DNA from: Nocardiopsis trehalosi NBRC 14201
GTDB taxonomy: Bacteria; Actinomycetota; Actinomycetes; Streptosporangiales; Streptosporangiaceae
Reading direction: 5' to 3'
DNA length: 54,280 nt
NCBI RefSeq assembly: GCF_001552555.1
Contig: NZ_BCRK01000019.1
Location: 1 to 54,280 of the forward strand
Under the pieces are notes generated by a model, which was not told the origin of the DNA, did no database searches, and saw only the letters and a list, made by a program, of their open reading frames with translations. Both the position numbers and the translations under genes were made by a program. Shown here one piece after another: positions 16,472 through 24,591 of the stretch. Within the stretch, counting starts at the first letter, position 1, and every line of letters begins with the position of its first letter.

Positions 16472-18100
16472 TCACCGGCGGCCGGTCTCGGCCCGGTACC
16501 GGGTCAGGTAGTAGTCGCCGATCTCGGTCAGGGCGCGGCCGATGCGCTCGTAGGCGTCGTGGGTCAGGTTGGCCATCGACACCCGGACCGACCACTCCGG
16601 GCCGTCGAACCCGCCGCCGTTCAGCAGCACGACGGAGTCGTCGGCCGCCAGCCGGAACACCGGGTCGACGGGTTCGAAGGTGGCGCGCAGCCACGCCGCG
16701 AACTCCGGCCCCCACTGGCGCTCGGCCCATTCGAGCAGGTCCAGTTCGACGTAGTAGCCGGCCTGGAGCGGGTTCTCCGGCGGGTCGACCGCCGCGCCGT
16801 CGGCGAGGGCGCGCAGCCGGCGGGCGATGATCTCCCGCGTCGGCCCCCGGTACTCGCGGTCGTCCGACAGGCGGTCGAACAGGGCGAAGAGCGCCATCTG
16901 CGCCTGCTGCGGCGTGGACAGCCCGGCGGTGTGGTTGAGCGCGACCGCGCGGCTGTCGGCGACCATCCGGTCGATGAACCGCAGGGAGCCCGGGTCGAGG
17001 GTGATCGACCCGTAGCGGCGGCGCAGCGCCTCGGTGTCGTCGGCGCCGAGCCGGGCGATGCGCTCGTCGATGACGTTGTCCGGGTGCAGCGCGACCACGC
17101 CCAGGCGCCACCCGGTGGCGCCGAAGTACTTGGAGAACGAGTACACGCCGATGGTGTTGCGGGGGGCGGCGGCCAGCAGCGAGGTGAAGCCCTCCACGAA
17201 GGTGCCGTAGACGTCGTCGGTGACGATGATCAGATCGCGGTTGCGTTCGGCGGCGATGCGCGCGATGCGGTCGAGCGTGCGCCCGTCGAGCATGACCGAC
17301 GGCGGGTTGCTCGGGTTGACCAGGCAGAGCAGGCGGATGGCCGGATCGGCGAGCCGGTCGATCTCGGCGTCGTCGTACTGCCAGGTGTGGAACCCGCGCA
17401 CGGTGGTGCGCGACGCCCGGATGTGCGTGACGTCGAACGCGTAGCGCTCCAGCCCCGGGATCTCCAGGTAGGGGGTGAAGATGGGGGTCATGAGCGCGAT
17501 GCGGTCGCCCCGGTGCAGCAGCCGGTTGGCCTGGAGCGAGTCGAACACGTAGCACATGGCGGCGGTGCCGCCCTCGGTGGCGAACAGGTCGTAGGGGCGG
17601 TCGGGGGCGGCGCCCGCGCACAGCGCGTCGACCAGGTAGTCGTGCACGATGCGCTCCATGTGCGGCAGCATCCGGTCGGGCACCGGGTAGTTGTCGCCGA
17701 TGACGGCGTCCGCGAACTCGTGCACGAGGGCGTCGGCGTCGCCCTCCGGGACGCCGTCGAGCATCCGGCGCAGCAGGTCGGCGCCGGGTTCGCCGGCGTG
17801 GCCGTCGAGGAACACCCGCAGCCGCTCGGCGATGCCGTCGGCGCGCGGCATCCCGGCGACGGCCGGCCACTCGTCCCAGTCCCGCTTGCACTCCAGGACG
17901 GCGAACCGGCCGAGCAGGAAGAGCGCGTCGCGCGGCGGCGCCGCCGTCCAGTTGGGGTTGCCGCGCCCGGCGTTCAGCATCGCCAGCGCGTCCTTCTTCT
18001 TGTGGTCGCCGGCGAGCCGGATGAGCCGGCCCTTCAGCTCGAACGGGCTCAGCCGCTCCAACCGCCGCTGCTCCGCACGCGAGGTCTCGGCCTGGGTCAT
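16472..18100 (-). CDS. aspD: Aspartate 4-decarboxylase (PLP-dependent)
   Basis: The 542-residue protein is a fold-type I PLP enzyme of the aspartate beta-decarboxylase type, which is longer than ordinary aminotransferases. Lys324 in VYSFSKYFGATGW is the PLP-binding lysine, and VNPSNPPS and VTDDVYGTF form the rest of the cofactor pocket. It removes the beta-carboxyl of aspartate to give alanine and CO2. I chose the ATG at 18100 because GGAAGGA lies just upstream; the 32-residue extension in the open frame has no family character. With aspT it forms a cycle that consumes a cytoplasmic proton and builds a proton-motive force. Confidence 0.88.
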   Translation of the reverse strand: MTQAETSRAEQRRLERLSPFELKGRLIRLAGDHKKKDALAMLNAGRGNPNWTAAPPRDALFLLGRFAVLECKRDWDEWPAVAGMPRADGIAERLRVFLDGHAGEPGADLLRRMLDGVPEGDADALVHEFADAVIGDNYPVPDRMLPHMERIVHDYLVDALCAGAAPDRPYDLFATEGGTAAMCYVFDSLQANRLLHRGDRIALMTPIFTPYLEIPGLERYAFDVTHIRASRTTVRGFHTWQYDDAEIDRLADPAIRLLCLVNPSNPPSVMLDGRTLDRIARIAAERNRDLIIVTDDVYGTFVEGFTSLLAAAPRNTIGVYSFSKYFGATGWRLGVVALHPDNVIDERIARLGADDTEALRRRYGSITLDPGSLRFIDRMVADSRAVALNHTAGLSTPQQAQMALFALFDRLSDDREYRGPTREIIARRLRALADGAAVDPPENPLQAGYYVELDLLEWAERQWGPEFAAWLRATFEPVDPVFRLAADDSVVLLNGGGFDGPEWSVRVSMANLTHDAYERIGRALTEIGDYYLTRYRAETGRR

Positions 18101-18205
18101 GGCGGTTCCTTCCGCAGGTGGCGCGCCGTCCACGCTACAGAGCGAACCGTATCGACCACTCCAAGCCACCACCCCCCACCGGCCAACAACACGCAACGCG
18201 CCGCG

Positions 18206-18484
18206 TCAGCCGAGCAGCTTCTTCTCCCGCGCCCACGACTCGAACCCGCCCTTGGCGAACGGCAGCCGCATCCCCGTGGTGTGCAGATCGTCGACCAGCA
18301 CCGACGCGTTGGTGACGGTGCAGAGGGCGTCGGTGTGGCGGCGCCCGATCTCGTCCAGGACGGCGCGTGTCGTCACGCACTCGGCATCGCGGACGAGATC
18401 ACCCAGGACGTCGAGACGGTCGGCCTTGGCCGAGTGCAGCAGCGGGGACGCGTCGAACAGGAGCCGCGCGGGTGGGGAGGTCAC
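18206..18484 (-). CDS. Short PIN-like protein coupled to an XRE/ImmA gene
   Basis: The 92-residue product begins with RLLFDASPLLHSAKADRL, matching the first strand and helix of a PIN nuclease with Asp11. CVTTRAVLDEIGRR follows with Glu45, a second acidic position of that fold. The usual C-terminal acidic residues are missing and the protein is about 40-50 residues shorter than typical PIN toxins, so it may be a truncated or inactive remnant, or a distinct mini-form. The GTG start overlaps the XRE/ImmA stop by four bases, so the two are co-translated. No continuation was found in the other frames. Confidence 0.6.
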   Translation of the reverse strand: MTSPPARLLFDASPLLHSAKADRLDVLGDLVRDAECVTTRAVLDEIGRRHTDALCTVTNASVLVDDLHTTGMRLPFAKGGFESWAREKKLLG

Positions 18485-19575
18485 TCCTCGACTTCCTCCG
18501 TGAGTTCGTCGATGGAGACCTGGCCGCGCATCATCTCGACGGCGCGGGCCGGGGTGATGGAGTCGGCGTGCAGCGCGGCGACCACGGCGGAGGCGTAGCG
18601 CGGGGGGACGCGGACCTTCGACAGGTCCGGTTGCGGCTTCCACCCCACGGCGACCCGGAACTCGACGTCGGTGGGCGTGCGCGACCGCAGCCGCCGCGCC
18701 TCGTCGGCGGATACCGCGTCGGCGCGCCGGAGCTGGGTGACCGCCAGCCCCCACGAGACCCGGTAGGTCGCCGAGATGCGGACGAGCGACGAGCGGCGCG
18801 CCTCGGGGTCGCCGTCGTGGGCGGCCCGGCGCGCTTCGGCGGCGGGCAGCAGGAACTCGGCGGCGAACGCCTCGACGACCTTCTCACGGTCGTCGCGGGA
18901 CGCGTGGACGCCGAGGTCGCTGGAGAACTCGTCGCCGAGCACCATGTGGCCGAGTTCGTGGGCCGCCGTACTGCGCCGCCGCCCCGGGGGGTGGTCCGAT
19001 GCGACGACGGAGACCGCAACGTCACCGTCGACCAGGGAGGCGCCGTCCGATGGCAGCGCGACGGCGGCGACCGACTGTCCCGCGTCCTCGCACGCCTTCG
19101 CGACCGAGTCGATCGGGCCCCTCCCCAAGCCCAGTTCGTCGCGGAGCCACTGGGCGGCCTGGGCGGCCCCTCTGGCATCGGTCGCCTTGCCCGGGTAGCG
19201 GCGCGGGGGCTCCGGGTGGAGGAACCCCTCCGCCACCAGTTGGCGGACGTCCCGCAGCCACGCGGAGAGGACGGCGTCGGTGCGGTAGGCGTCGCGCGCC
19301 GCCCGGCTGTCGCCGACGTCCTCGGCGTCGGCGATGGCCGCCCTGCGGGAGACGACCTCCGGGGGCCGCGTCAGGAAGTGGGCTATGGGCAGGTCGAGCG
19401 CCCGGGCGAGCCGGGCGAGTTCGACCGCGTCGATACGGCGGTCGCCCTTCTCCAATTTGGAGATCATGCTGCGTTCCAAGCCGACCCGGTCCGCGAGCGC
19501 CTGCTGCGAGAACCCGGCGGCCGCCCTGCTCTCCCGCACGCGCTCGCCGATCAGCGTCCAGCTCAGCTCCGTCAT
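18481..19575 (-). CDS. XRE helix-turn-helix regulator fused to an ImmA/IrrE-type metallopeptidase
   Basis: The 364-residue protein has an N-terminal XRE helix-turn-helix (about residues 7-65, GFSQQALADRVGLERSMISKL). The C-terminal part (about 150-300) is an ImmA/IrrE-type zinc peptidase with H206-E-L-G-H210 in STAAHELGHMVL. Such proteins cleave or bind repressors and act as switches in mobile elements, stress responses or toxin-antitoxin-like pairs. The start is the ATG at 19575, preceded two bases upstream by a perfect inverted repeat that is probably its own operator. The downstream partner is the PIN-like gene. Its target is unknown. Confidence 0.85.
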   Translation of the reverse strand: MTELSWTLIGERVRESRAAAGFSQQALADRVGLERSMISKLEKGDRRIDAVELARLARALDLPIAHFLTRPPEVVSRRAAIADAEDVGDSRAARDAYRTDAVLSAWLRDVRQLVAEGFLHPEPPRRYPGKATDARGAAQAAQWLRDELGLGRGPIDSVAKACEDAGQSVAAVALPSDGASLVDGDVAVSVVASDHPPGRRRSTAAHELGHMVLGDEFSSDLGVHASRDDREKVVEAFAAEFLLPAAEARRAAHDGDPEARRSSLVRISATYRVSWGLAVTQLRRADAVSADEARRLRSRTPTDVEFRVAVGWKPQPDLSKVRVPPRYASAVVAALHADSITPARAVEMMRGQVSIDELTEEVEE

Positions 19576-19576
19576 G

Positions 19577-19593
19577 TGTGCGATGATCGCACA
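19577..19593 (-). promoter_or_regulatory. Putative operator at the XRE/ImmA start codon
   Basis: TGTGCGA-N3-TCGCACA is a perfect 7-bp-arm inverted repeat ending two bases from the start codon. No ribosome site fits between them, so the transcript may be leaderless and repressed by the XRE domain. Confidence 0.55.
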
Positions 19594-19724
19594 ACGTCGG
19601 GCACGGGAACATGCTTTCCCGGCAAAGAACGCTCCCCTGGCAGCATGTGGCCGCGGTCGCGGAACGGACGCGCGGGCGGTCGGCGGAACCGCCGTACCCG
19701 TATCCGCCGGTCCGGGCGCGAGGG

Positions 19725-20186
19725 CTACGCCGAGCGGCGGAAGTAGGGGTTGGCGGTGGGGAGGAAGAGGAGGATGAGGGCGGCGAGGGCCAGGAGCGCG
19801 GGGGCGATGGTGCTGATGGCCGTGAAGGCCGTCATGCCCGCCCACGGGGGGCCGTCCATGGTGATGGTGGCCAGGTCGAGGAGGACCACCAGGGCGGCGA
19901 TGCCGACGAGGACGAGGCGCGCCCAGTTGCGGCCCCGGCGGATCAGGACGGCGAGGACGACGCCCACGGCCGCGATCACCGCCGTGAAGGCGCCGGAGAC
20001 GGCGGCCTGGCGGAGCCCCGCCTCGGGCCCGGCGGCCGCGCGCATCTCGTCCAGTCCCGTGGGGGCGATGACGAACATGCCCAGCGCCCAGGTCACCACG
20101 TCGACGGCGATCAGCGCGAGCAGCAGCAGGAACGCCGCCTCCACCACTCGGGGACGTCCGGCGCGCGCGGCGGTTGTGGTGGTCAT
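19725..20186 (-). CDS. Small four-helix membrane protein of unknown function
   Basis: The 153-residue protein has about four hydrophobic segments (near residues 15-40, 60-82, 88-108 and 118-145) and a short basic end (YFRRSA). I do not recognise a specific family. The ATG follows GGGAGGGGACC on the minus strand. It is separated from the XRE/ImmA gene by about 150 bases and may be an independent gene. Confidence 0.65.
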   Translation of the reverse strand: MTTTTAARAGRPRVVEAAFLLLLALIAVDVVTWALGMFVIAPTGLDEMRAAAGPEAGLRQAAVSGAFTAVIAAVGVVLAVLIRRGRNWARLVLVGIAALVVLLDLATITMDGPPWAGMTAFTAISTIAPALLALAALILLFLPTANPYFRRSA

Positions 20187-20492
20187 CGGTCCCCTCCCGG
20201 GAGCGGTCGCGGCGGGGCGGGCCGCGTCGTTGGCCTGAACGGTGCGCCAGCCTACAGCAGAGCAACCGCTTTCCCGGCCCTCCGGGACGGAGCCGATGCC
20301 GTGCTGAGGGCGCGGCCGCCCGGGCGCCGCGCGGCGCCCGGGCGGCCGCGACGCACTCCATGGCCGCCGGGCCGCGTGCGACGGGGTCGGTCGCGGTTGA
20401 CCGCCCCGGGGATCGGCGACGGTCGGTCGCGGTGGGTCGTGCCGAGGACGACAACGGGGATCGTTCGCGACGGACCGCTCCGGGAAAGGAAC
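20187..20492. other. Gene-free interval with long palindrome and short direct repeats
   Basis: I see no coding gene here. The interval holds the 40-bp perfect palindrome at 20311-20350. It also holds two copies of GGTCGGTCGCGGT (20385-20397 and 20421-20433, 36 bases apart). The tRNA terminator lies immediately to the right. Confidence 0.6.
20311..20350. repeat. 40-bp perfect palindrome
   Basis: Two 20-base arms meet without a spacer at 20330/20331 and are perfectly complementary. It is composed only of G and C. It lies between the membrane-protein gene and the tRNA terminator. Confidence 0.8.
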
Positions 20493-20521
20493 GGGGCCCG
20501 CTCTCGATGAGAGCGGGCCCC
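20493..20521 (-). terminator. Terminator of the tRNA-Asn transcript
   Basis: A perfect 13-bp stem (20493-20505 with 20509-20521) has a 3-base loop. It lies nine bases past the 3' end of the tRNA on its strand and is followed by a pyrimidine-rich stretch. Confidence 0.75.
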
Positions 20522-20529
20522 GGAGGCTG

Positions 20530-20602
20530 CTCCCGCGATTGGACTCGAACCAATAACCTGCCGGTTAACAGCCGGCTGCTCTGCCAATTGAGCTACGCGG
20601 GA
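20530..20602 (-). tRNA. tRNA-Asn (anticodon GTT)
   Basis: The 73-base gene folds as a standard cloverleaf. The 7-bp acceptor stem is TCCCGCG/CGCGGGA with discriminator G. The anticodon loop CTGTTAA sits on a GCCGG/CCGGC stem, and the T arm contains GGTTCGAATCC. The CCA end is not encoded. The anticodon GTT reads Asn codons. Confidence 0.97.
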
Positions 20603-20742
20603 TGGTGCTCGCCGCCCAGGTCCTGTGGCCCCTGGCGACAGGAAATAGACTAGCGCATCCGCGGAGCTGCTCGGGCCAGCATCATCCGGCCCCTCGGGGG
20701 TAACGTCCTCGGGGACAGCACCGTCGACGCCGAGAGGGCACC

Positions 20743-21051
20743 ATGCGCTACAAAATCACGTTCGTCGCCGGACTCGCCATCGGCTACGTGCTCGGGGCCA
20801 AGGCCGGCACGGCCCGCTACGAGCAGATCGCCCGCACCGCACGCCGCATCGCCGACAGCCCCACCGTGCAGGAGACCGCCGGGGTCGTGGGCGCCCAGGT
20901 GAGCAGCGCCGGCAAGGCCGTCTACGGCAAGGTGAGCGAGAAGATCCCCGTCTCCTCCGTCAAGGACTTCCTGTCCCGCCCCACCGAGGAGGAGAAGGCC
21001 GAGATGCAGAACGCCGGGCTCAACGGCACCGGTCCCTCCGGCCGCTCCTGA
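20743..21051 (+). CDS. YtxH-like small membrane-anchored protein
   Basis: The 102-residue protein starts with a short hydrophobic segment, ITFVAGLAIGYVLGAKAG, followed by an amphipathic helical region rich in Lys, Glu and Ala. This is the usual form of YtxH/DUF-type envelope-associated proteins in actinomycetes. The function is unknown. GAGAGGGCACC precedes the ATG. The next gene begins eight bases after its stop, so the two may be co-transcribed. Confidence 0.75.
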   Translation: MRYKITFVAGLAIGYVLGAKAGTARYEQIARTARRIADSPTVQETAGVVGAQVSSAGKAVYGKVSEKIPVSSVKDFLSRPTEEEKAEMQNAGLNGTGPSGRS

Positions 21052-21058
21052 CGCCCCC

Positions 21059-21550
21059 GTGCGCCTGCACCTGCGCCGGTCCGCGCTCCCCGACCCCGTC
21101 CGCGCCCGCCTGCGGCTGGTGCCGGGCGAGCGCGTCCTGGCCCACGCCGACGCCGTCGAGGGCACACTGGTCGCCACCACGCGCGCCCTGCACCTGCCCG
21201 ACGGCCACGCCGCCCCCTGGGAGCGCATCGACCGCGCCCGCTGGTCCGACACCGGGCTGTCGTTCGTCGAGGAGGGCGTGGGGACGCGCGCGTTCGGCGT
21301 CGAGCGGCCCGGCCGGCTGGCCGAGACGGTCTACGAGCGGGTCACCGCCACCATCGTCGTCAGCCGCCACGTCCCGCTGACCGGCGACCCGGGCGGCCGC
21401 GGTCTGACCGTGGTCGCCCGGCGTCCGCCGGGCGGGTCCGACATCACCTGGCGGGTCCACGTGGACGAGGGCGTCGACCCCGACGATCCCCGCGTGGCCG
21501 ACCACGCCGCCCGCGCCCTGGCCGCCCTGCGCGAGCAGACCGGGGTCTGA
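21059..21550 (+). CDS. Conserved actinomycete protein of unknown function
   Basis: The 163-residue soluble protein contains a central GTLVATTRALHLPDG-like beta-strand pattern and ends in VADHAARALAALREQTG. It has no signal peptide or membrane segment, and I do not recognise the family. The GTG start is close behind the upstream gene and lacks a clear ribosome site, so translation may depend on coupling. Confidence 0.7.
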   Translation: MRLHLRRSALPDPVRARLRLVPGERVLAHADAVEGTLVATTRALHLPDGHAAPWERIDRARWSDTGLSFVEEGVGTRAFGVERPGRLAETVYERVTATIVVSRHVPLTGDPGGRGLTVVARRPPGGSDITWRVHVDEGVDPDDPRVADHAARALAALREQTGV

Positions 21551-21702
21551 GCCCCGGGCCACCCGGCCCGGCCCACCCGGCCCGGCGCGGGTCCGGTGCT
21601 CGGATCCGGGGCCCGGCCCGCCGCCTGCGGGCGGGCTCCGCCGACCCCGGCCCCGCCCGCCCGTGCCCGTCCGGTGGCGCGGCCGTGCCGGGTGGGGCGG
21701 CG

Positions 21703-24591
21703 TCAGTCGCGGGGCAGGGCGCGGGCCAGGGCCTGGGCGAGGTGGAGGGCGGGGCGGCCGGTCTCCTGGGCGACCTGGGTGCGGCAGCTGAACCCGTCGG
21801 CGAGCACGAGCGTGTCGGGGTCGGCCGCGCGCACCGCGGGCAGCAGCACCCGCTCCCCCACCGCCCGCGACACCTCGTAGTGCCCCTTCTCGAACCCGAA
21901 GTTCCCCGCCAGCCCGCAGCACCCCGAGTCGAGCACGTCGGCGTCGATCCCGGCGCGCTCCATCAGCTCCCGGTCCGGGTCGAACCCGGTCACGGCGTGC
22001 TGGTGGCAGTGGACCTGGCCGATGGCGCGCGCCGCCACCTGCGGCGGCGCCCAGTCGGGGGCGTGGGAGCGCAGGAACCCGGCGAAGGTGTGCACCGACG
22101 CCGCGACGCGCTCGCTCGCCGCCCCGGGCAGCAGCTCGACCAGGTCGGTGCGGAGCGCGGCGGTGCAGCTCGGCTCCAGGCCGACGACGGGCACCCCCGC
22201 GACGACGTGCGGGGCCAGCGCGCGCACCGCGCGGCGCATCACCGCCCGCGCCACCCCGAGCTGCCCGGTGGACACCCAGGTCAGCCCGCAGCAGACCGGC
22301 CCCTTCGGCAGCTCGACGCGGAACCCCGCGTCCTCCAGGACCCGCACGGCCGCGACGGCCACCCCGGGTTCCAGCCGGTCGGAGAACGTGTCGGGCCACA
22401 GCACCACGCGCCCCCGCTCCCCCGGCGCGGGCCGGTGCCGGCGGAACCAGCGGGTGAAGGAGGTGCGCGGGAACGACGGGATCGACCGCTCCGGCGCGAT
22501 CCCCGCCACCCGCTTGGCCAGCGCCGCCATCCCCGGCGCGCGCACCGCCCGGTCGACCTCGGCCGGGGCGAGCCCGGCCAGCCGCGCCCACACCGGCAGC
22601 CACCCCATGGAGTAGTGCGCCGCCGGGCGGAGCCGCCCCCGGTAGTGGTGGTGCAGGAACTCGGCCTTGTAGGCGGCCATGTCGACGTCGACCGGGCAGT
22701 CGCTGCGGCAGCCCTTGCACGACAGGCACAGGTCGAGGCCGTCGCGGACCTCCTCCGACCGCCACCCGTCGGTGATGACCTCCCCGTTGACCATCTCGAA
22801 CAGCAGCCGCGCCCGCCCCCGCGTGGAGTGCTTCTCCTCCCGGGTGACCATGTAGCTGGGGCACATCACGCCCGGCCCGGAGTGGCGGCGGCACTTGCCG
22901 ACGCCGGAGCAGCGGCGCAACGCGCGGGCGAAGTCGCCGCCGTCGCCGGGGTAGTCGAGGACGGTCAGCGGGGCGGACAGGGCGGCGGGCACGCGCAGGT
23001 CGGCGTCGAGCGGGCGCGGGTCGACGATGACGCCCGGGTTCATCAGGTTCTCCGGGTCCCACACCGCTTTGAACGCGGCGAACGCCGCGCGCAGCCGCGG
23101 CCCGTACATGCGCGGGAGCAGCTCCGAGCGGGCCTGGCCGTCGCCGTGCTCGCCGGAGACCGACCCGCCGTGGGCGGCGACGAGGTCGGCGGCCTCCTCC
23201 AGGAACGCGCGGTACCCGCGCCGGCCGGAGCCGCCGGTGAGGTCGAAGTCGATGCGGACGTGCAGGCAGCCCTCGCCGAAGTGGCCGTAGACCACGCCGT
23301 CGCGGCCGTGCCGGGCCATCAGCGCGTCGAACGCGCGCAGGTAGGAGCCCAACCGCTCGGGCGGGACGGCGGCGTCCTCCCACCCCGACCACGCCTCGGC
23401 GCCCGCGGGGGTGCGCGAGGCCAGCCCGGCGCCCTCCTCGCGGATGCGCCACAGGGCGCGGGTGTGCGCGGGGTCGGTGGCGACGACCGCGCCCAGCGGG
23501 CGGGCGGCGCCGCGCAGGCCGCGCAGCAGCGCGCGGCCGGCCTCGGCGGCGGCGTCCGGGTCGTCCCCGCCCATCTCGACCATGAGCCAGGCGCGGCCGT
23601 CGGGCAGCGCCACCCCCGACCGGGCGCCGGGGCGGTCGAGTCCGGCGACCAGCCGGTGGTTGAGGCCCTCGACGGTGAGGGGGCCGTGGCCGAGGAGTTC
23701 GGGGACCGCGTCGGCGGCGGCCGGGGCGTCGGGGTAGCCGAGGACGACGAGGGCGCGGGCGGGCGGCGCGGGCACCAGGCGGACGGTGGCGCCGAGGACG
23801 GTGACGCAGGTGCCCTCGGTGCCGACGAGCGCCCGGGCGACGTGGCCGCCCTTCTCCGGCAGCAGCCGGTCCAGGGCGTAGCCGGAGACGCGGCGGGCGA
23901 GGTCGGGCATCCCGGTGCGCAGGTCCGCGAGGTGGGCGTCGGTGAGGTCGCGCAGGGCGGCGTACACCCGGCCGTCGCGGGTGGGCAGGGCGGCGCGGCG
24001 GTCGAACTCGGCCCGGGGGGTGGCGCCGACGGCCATGCGGGTGCCGTCGGGCAGCAGGACGTCGAGCGACTCGACGTTGTCGGCGGTGGTCCCCCACGCC
24101 ACCGAGTGCGACCCGCACGCGTTGTTGCCGATCATGCCGCCGAGGGTGCACCGGTTGTGGGTGGAGGGGTCCGGGCCGAACGTGAGGCCGTGCGGGGCGG
24201 CGGCCGCGCGCAGGTCGTCCAGGATGACGCCGGGCTGGACGCGGGCGGTGCGCGCGGCCGGGTCGACGTCCTCGATGGCCGTGAGGTGCCGGGACGTGTC
24301 GATGACCAGCCCCGGCCCGATGGCGTTGCCCGCGATGCTGGTTCCGGCGCCGCGCGGGGTGACGGGCACGCCGTGGGCGGCGCAGGCGGCGACGGCGGCG
24401 GCGACGTCGTCCACGGTGCGGGGGACGACCACCGCGAGGGGCACGTGCCGGTAGTTGGAGGCGTCGGCGGTGTAGAGGGCGCGGGTGCCCGCGTCGAAGG
24501 CGACCGTCCCGGCGACGCCGTCCCGCAGTGCGCGGCGGAAGGCGGGGAGGTCGACGTCGGCGGCGGTCCGGAGCGAGGAGTCGGCGGCCAT
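21703..24591 (-). CDS. FAD-linked oxidase / Fe-S 2-hydroxyacid dehydrogenase (YdiJ / D-2-hydroxyglutarate or D-lactate dehydrogenase type)
   Basis: The 962-residue protein combines three parts. An FAD_binding_4 domain (about residues 40-220) contains TPRGAGTSIAGNAIG and GMIGNNACGSHS. A FAD-oxidase C-terminal domain (about 220-490) ends with VYGHFGEGCLHVRIDFDL and GEHGDGQARSELL. A ferredoxin-like region contains CSGVGKCRRH and CLSCKGCRSDCPVD, followed by a cysteine-rich CCG-type domain with SGCCGLAGNFGFEKGHYE. The whole resembles the large YdiJ-like enzymes that oxidise D-2-hydroxyglutarate or D-lactate and pass electrons to the respiratory chain. The ATG at 24591 is preceded by a G-rich stretch; the longer open frame upstream is repetitive non-coding DNA. 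The substrate cannot be fixed from sequence. Confidence 0.87.
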   Translation of the reverse strand: MAADSSLRTAADVDLPAFRRALRDGVAGTVAFDAGTRALYTADASNYRHVPLAVVVPRTVDDVAAAVAACAAHGVPVTPRGAGTSIAGNAIGPGLVIDTSRHLTAIEDVDPAARTARVQPGVILDDLRAAAAPHGLTFGPDPSTHNRCTLGGMIGNNACGSHSVAWGTTADNVESLDVLLPDGTRMAVGATPRAEFDRRAALPTRDGRVYAALRDLTDAHLADLRTGMPDLARRVSGYALDRLLPEKGGHVARALVGTEGTCVTVLGATVRLVPAPPARALVVLGYPDAPAAADAVPELLGHGPLTVEGLNHRLVAGLDRPGARSGVALPDGRAWLMVEMGGDDPDAAAEAGRALLRGLRGAARPLGAVVATDPAHTRALWRIREEGAGLASRTPAGAEAWSGWEDAAVPPERLGSYLRAFDALMARHGRDGVVYGHFGEGCLHVRIDFDLTGGSGRRGYRAFLEEAADLVAAHGGSVSGEHGDGQARSELLPRMYGPRLRAAFAAFKAVWDPENLMNPGVIVDPRPLDADLRVPAALSAPLTVLDYPGDGGDFARALRRCSGVGKCRRHSGPGVMCPSYMVTREEKHSTRGRARLLFEMVNGEVITDGWRSEEVRDGLDLCLSCKGCRSDCPVDVDMAAYKAEFLHHHYRGRLRPAAHYSMGWLPVWARLAGLAPAEVDRAVRAPGMAALAKRVAGIAPERSIPSFPRTSFTRWFRRHRPAPGERGRVVLWPDTFSDRLEPGVAVAAVRVLEDAGFRVELPKGPVCCGLTWVSTGQLGVARAVMRRAVRALAPHVVAGVPVVGLEPSCTAALRTDLVELLPGAASERVAASVHTFAGFLRSHAPDWAPPQVAARAIGQVHCHQHAVTGFDPDRELMERAGIDADVLDSGCCGLAGNFGFEKGHYEVSRAVGERVLLPAVRAADPDTLVLADGFSCRTQVAQETGRPALHLAQALARALPRD

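Noticed and set aside
18135-18380. Frameshifted continuation of the PIN-like gene
   Set aside because: Other frames on the minus strand encode only Arg/His-rich sequence and no PIN C-terminal motif, so a simple frameshift is not supported.
19725-20602. Integrated mobile element next to tRNA-Asn
   Set aside because: No integrase, transposase, duplicated tRNA end or flanking direct repeat was found. The palindrome and XRE/ImmA gene alone are not enough.
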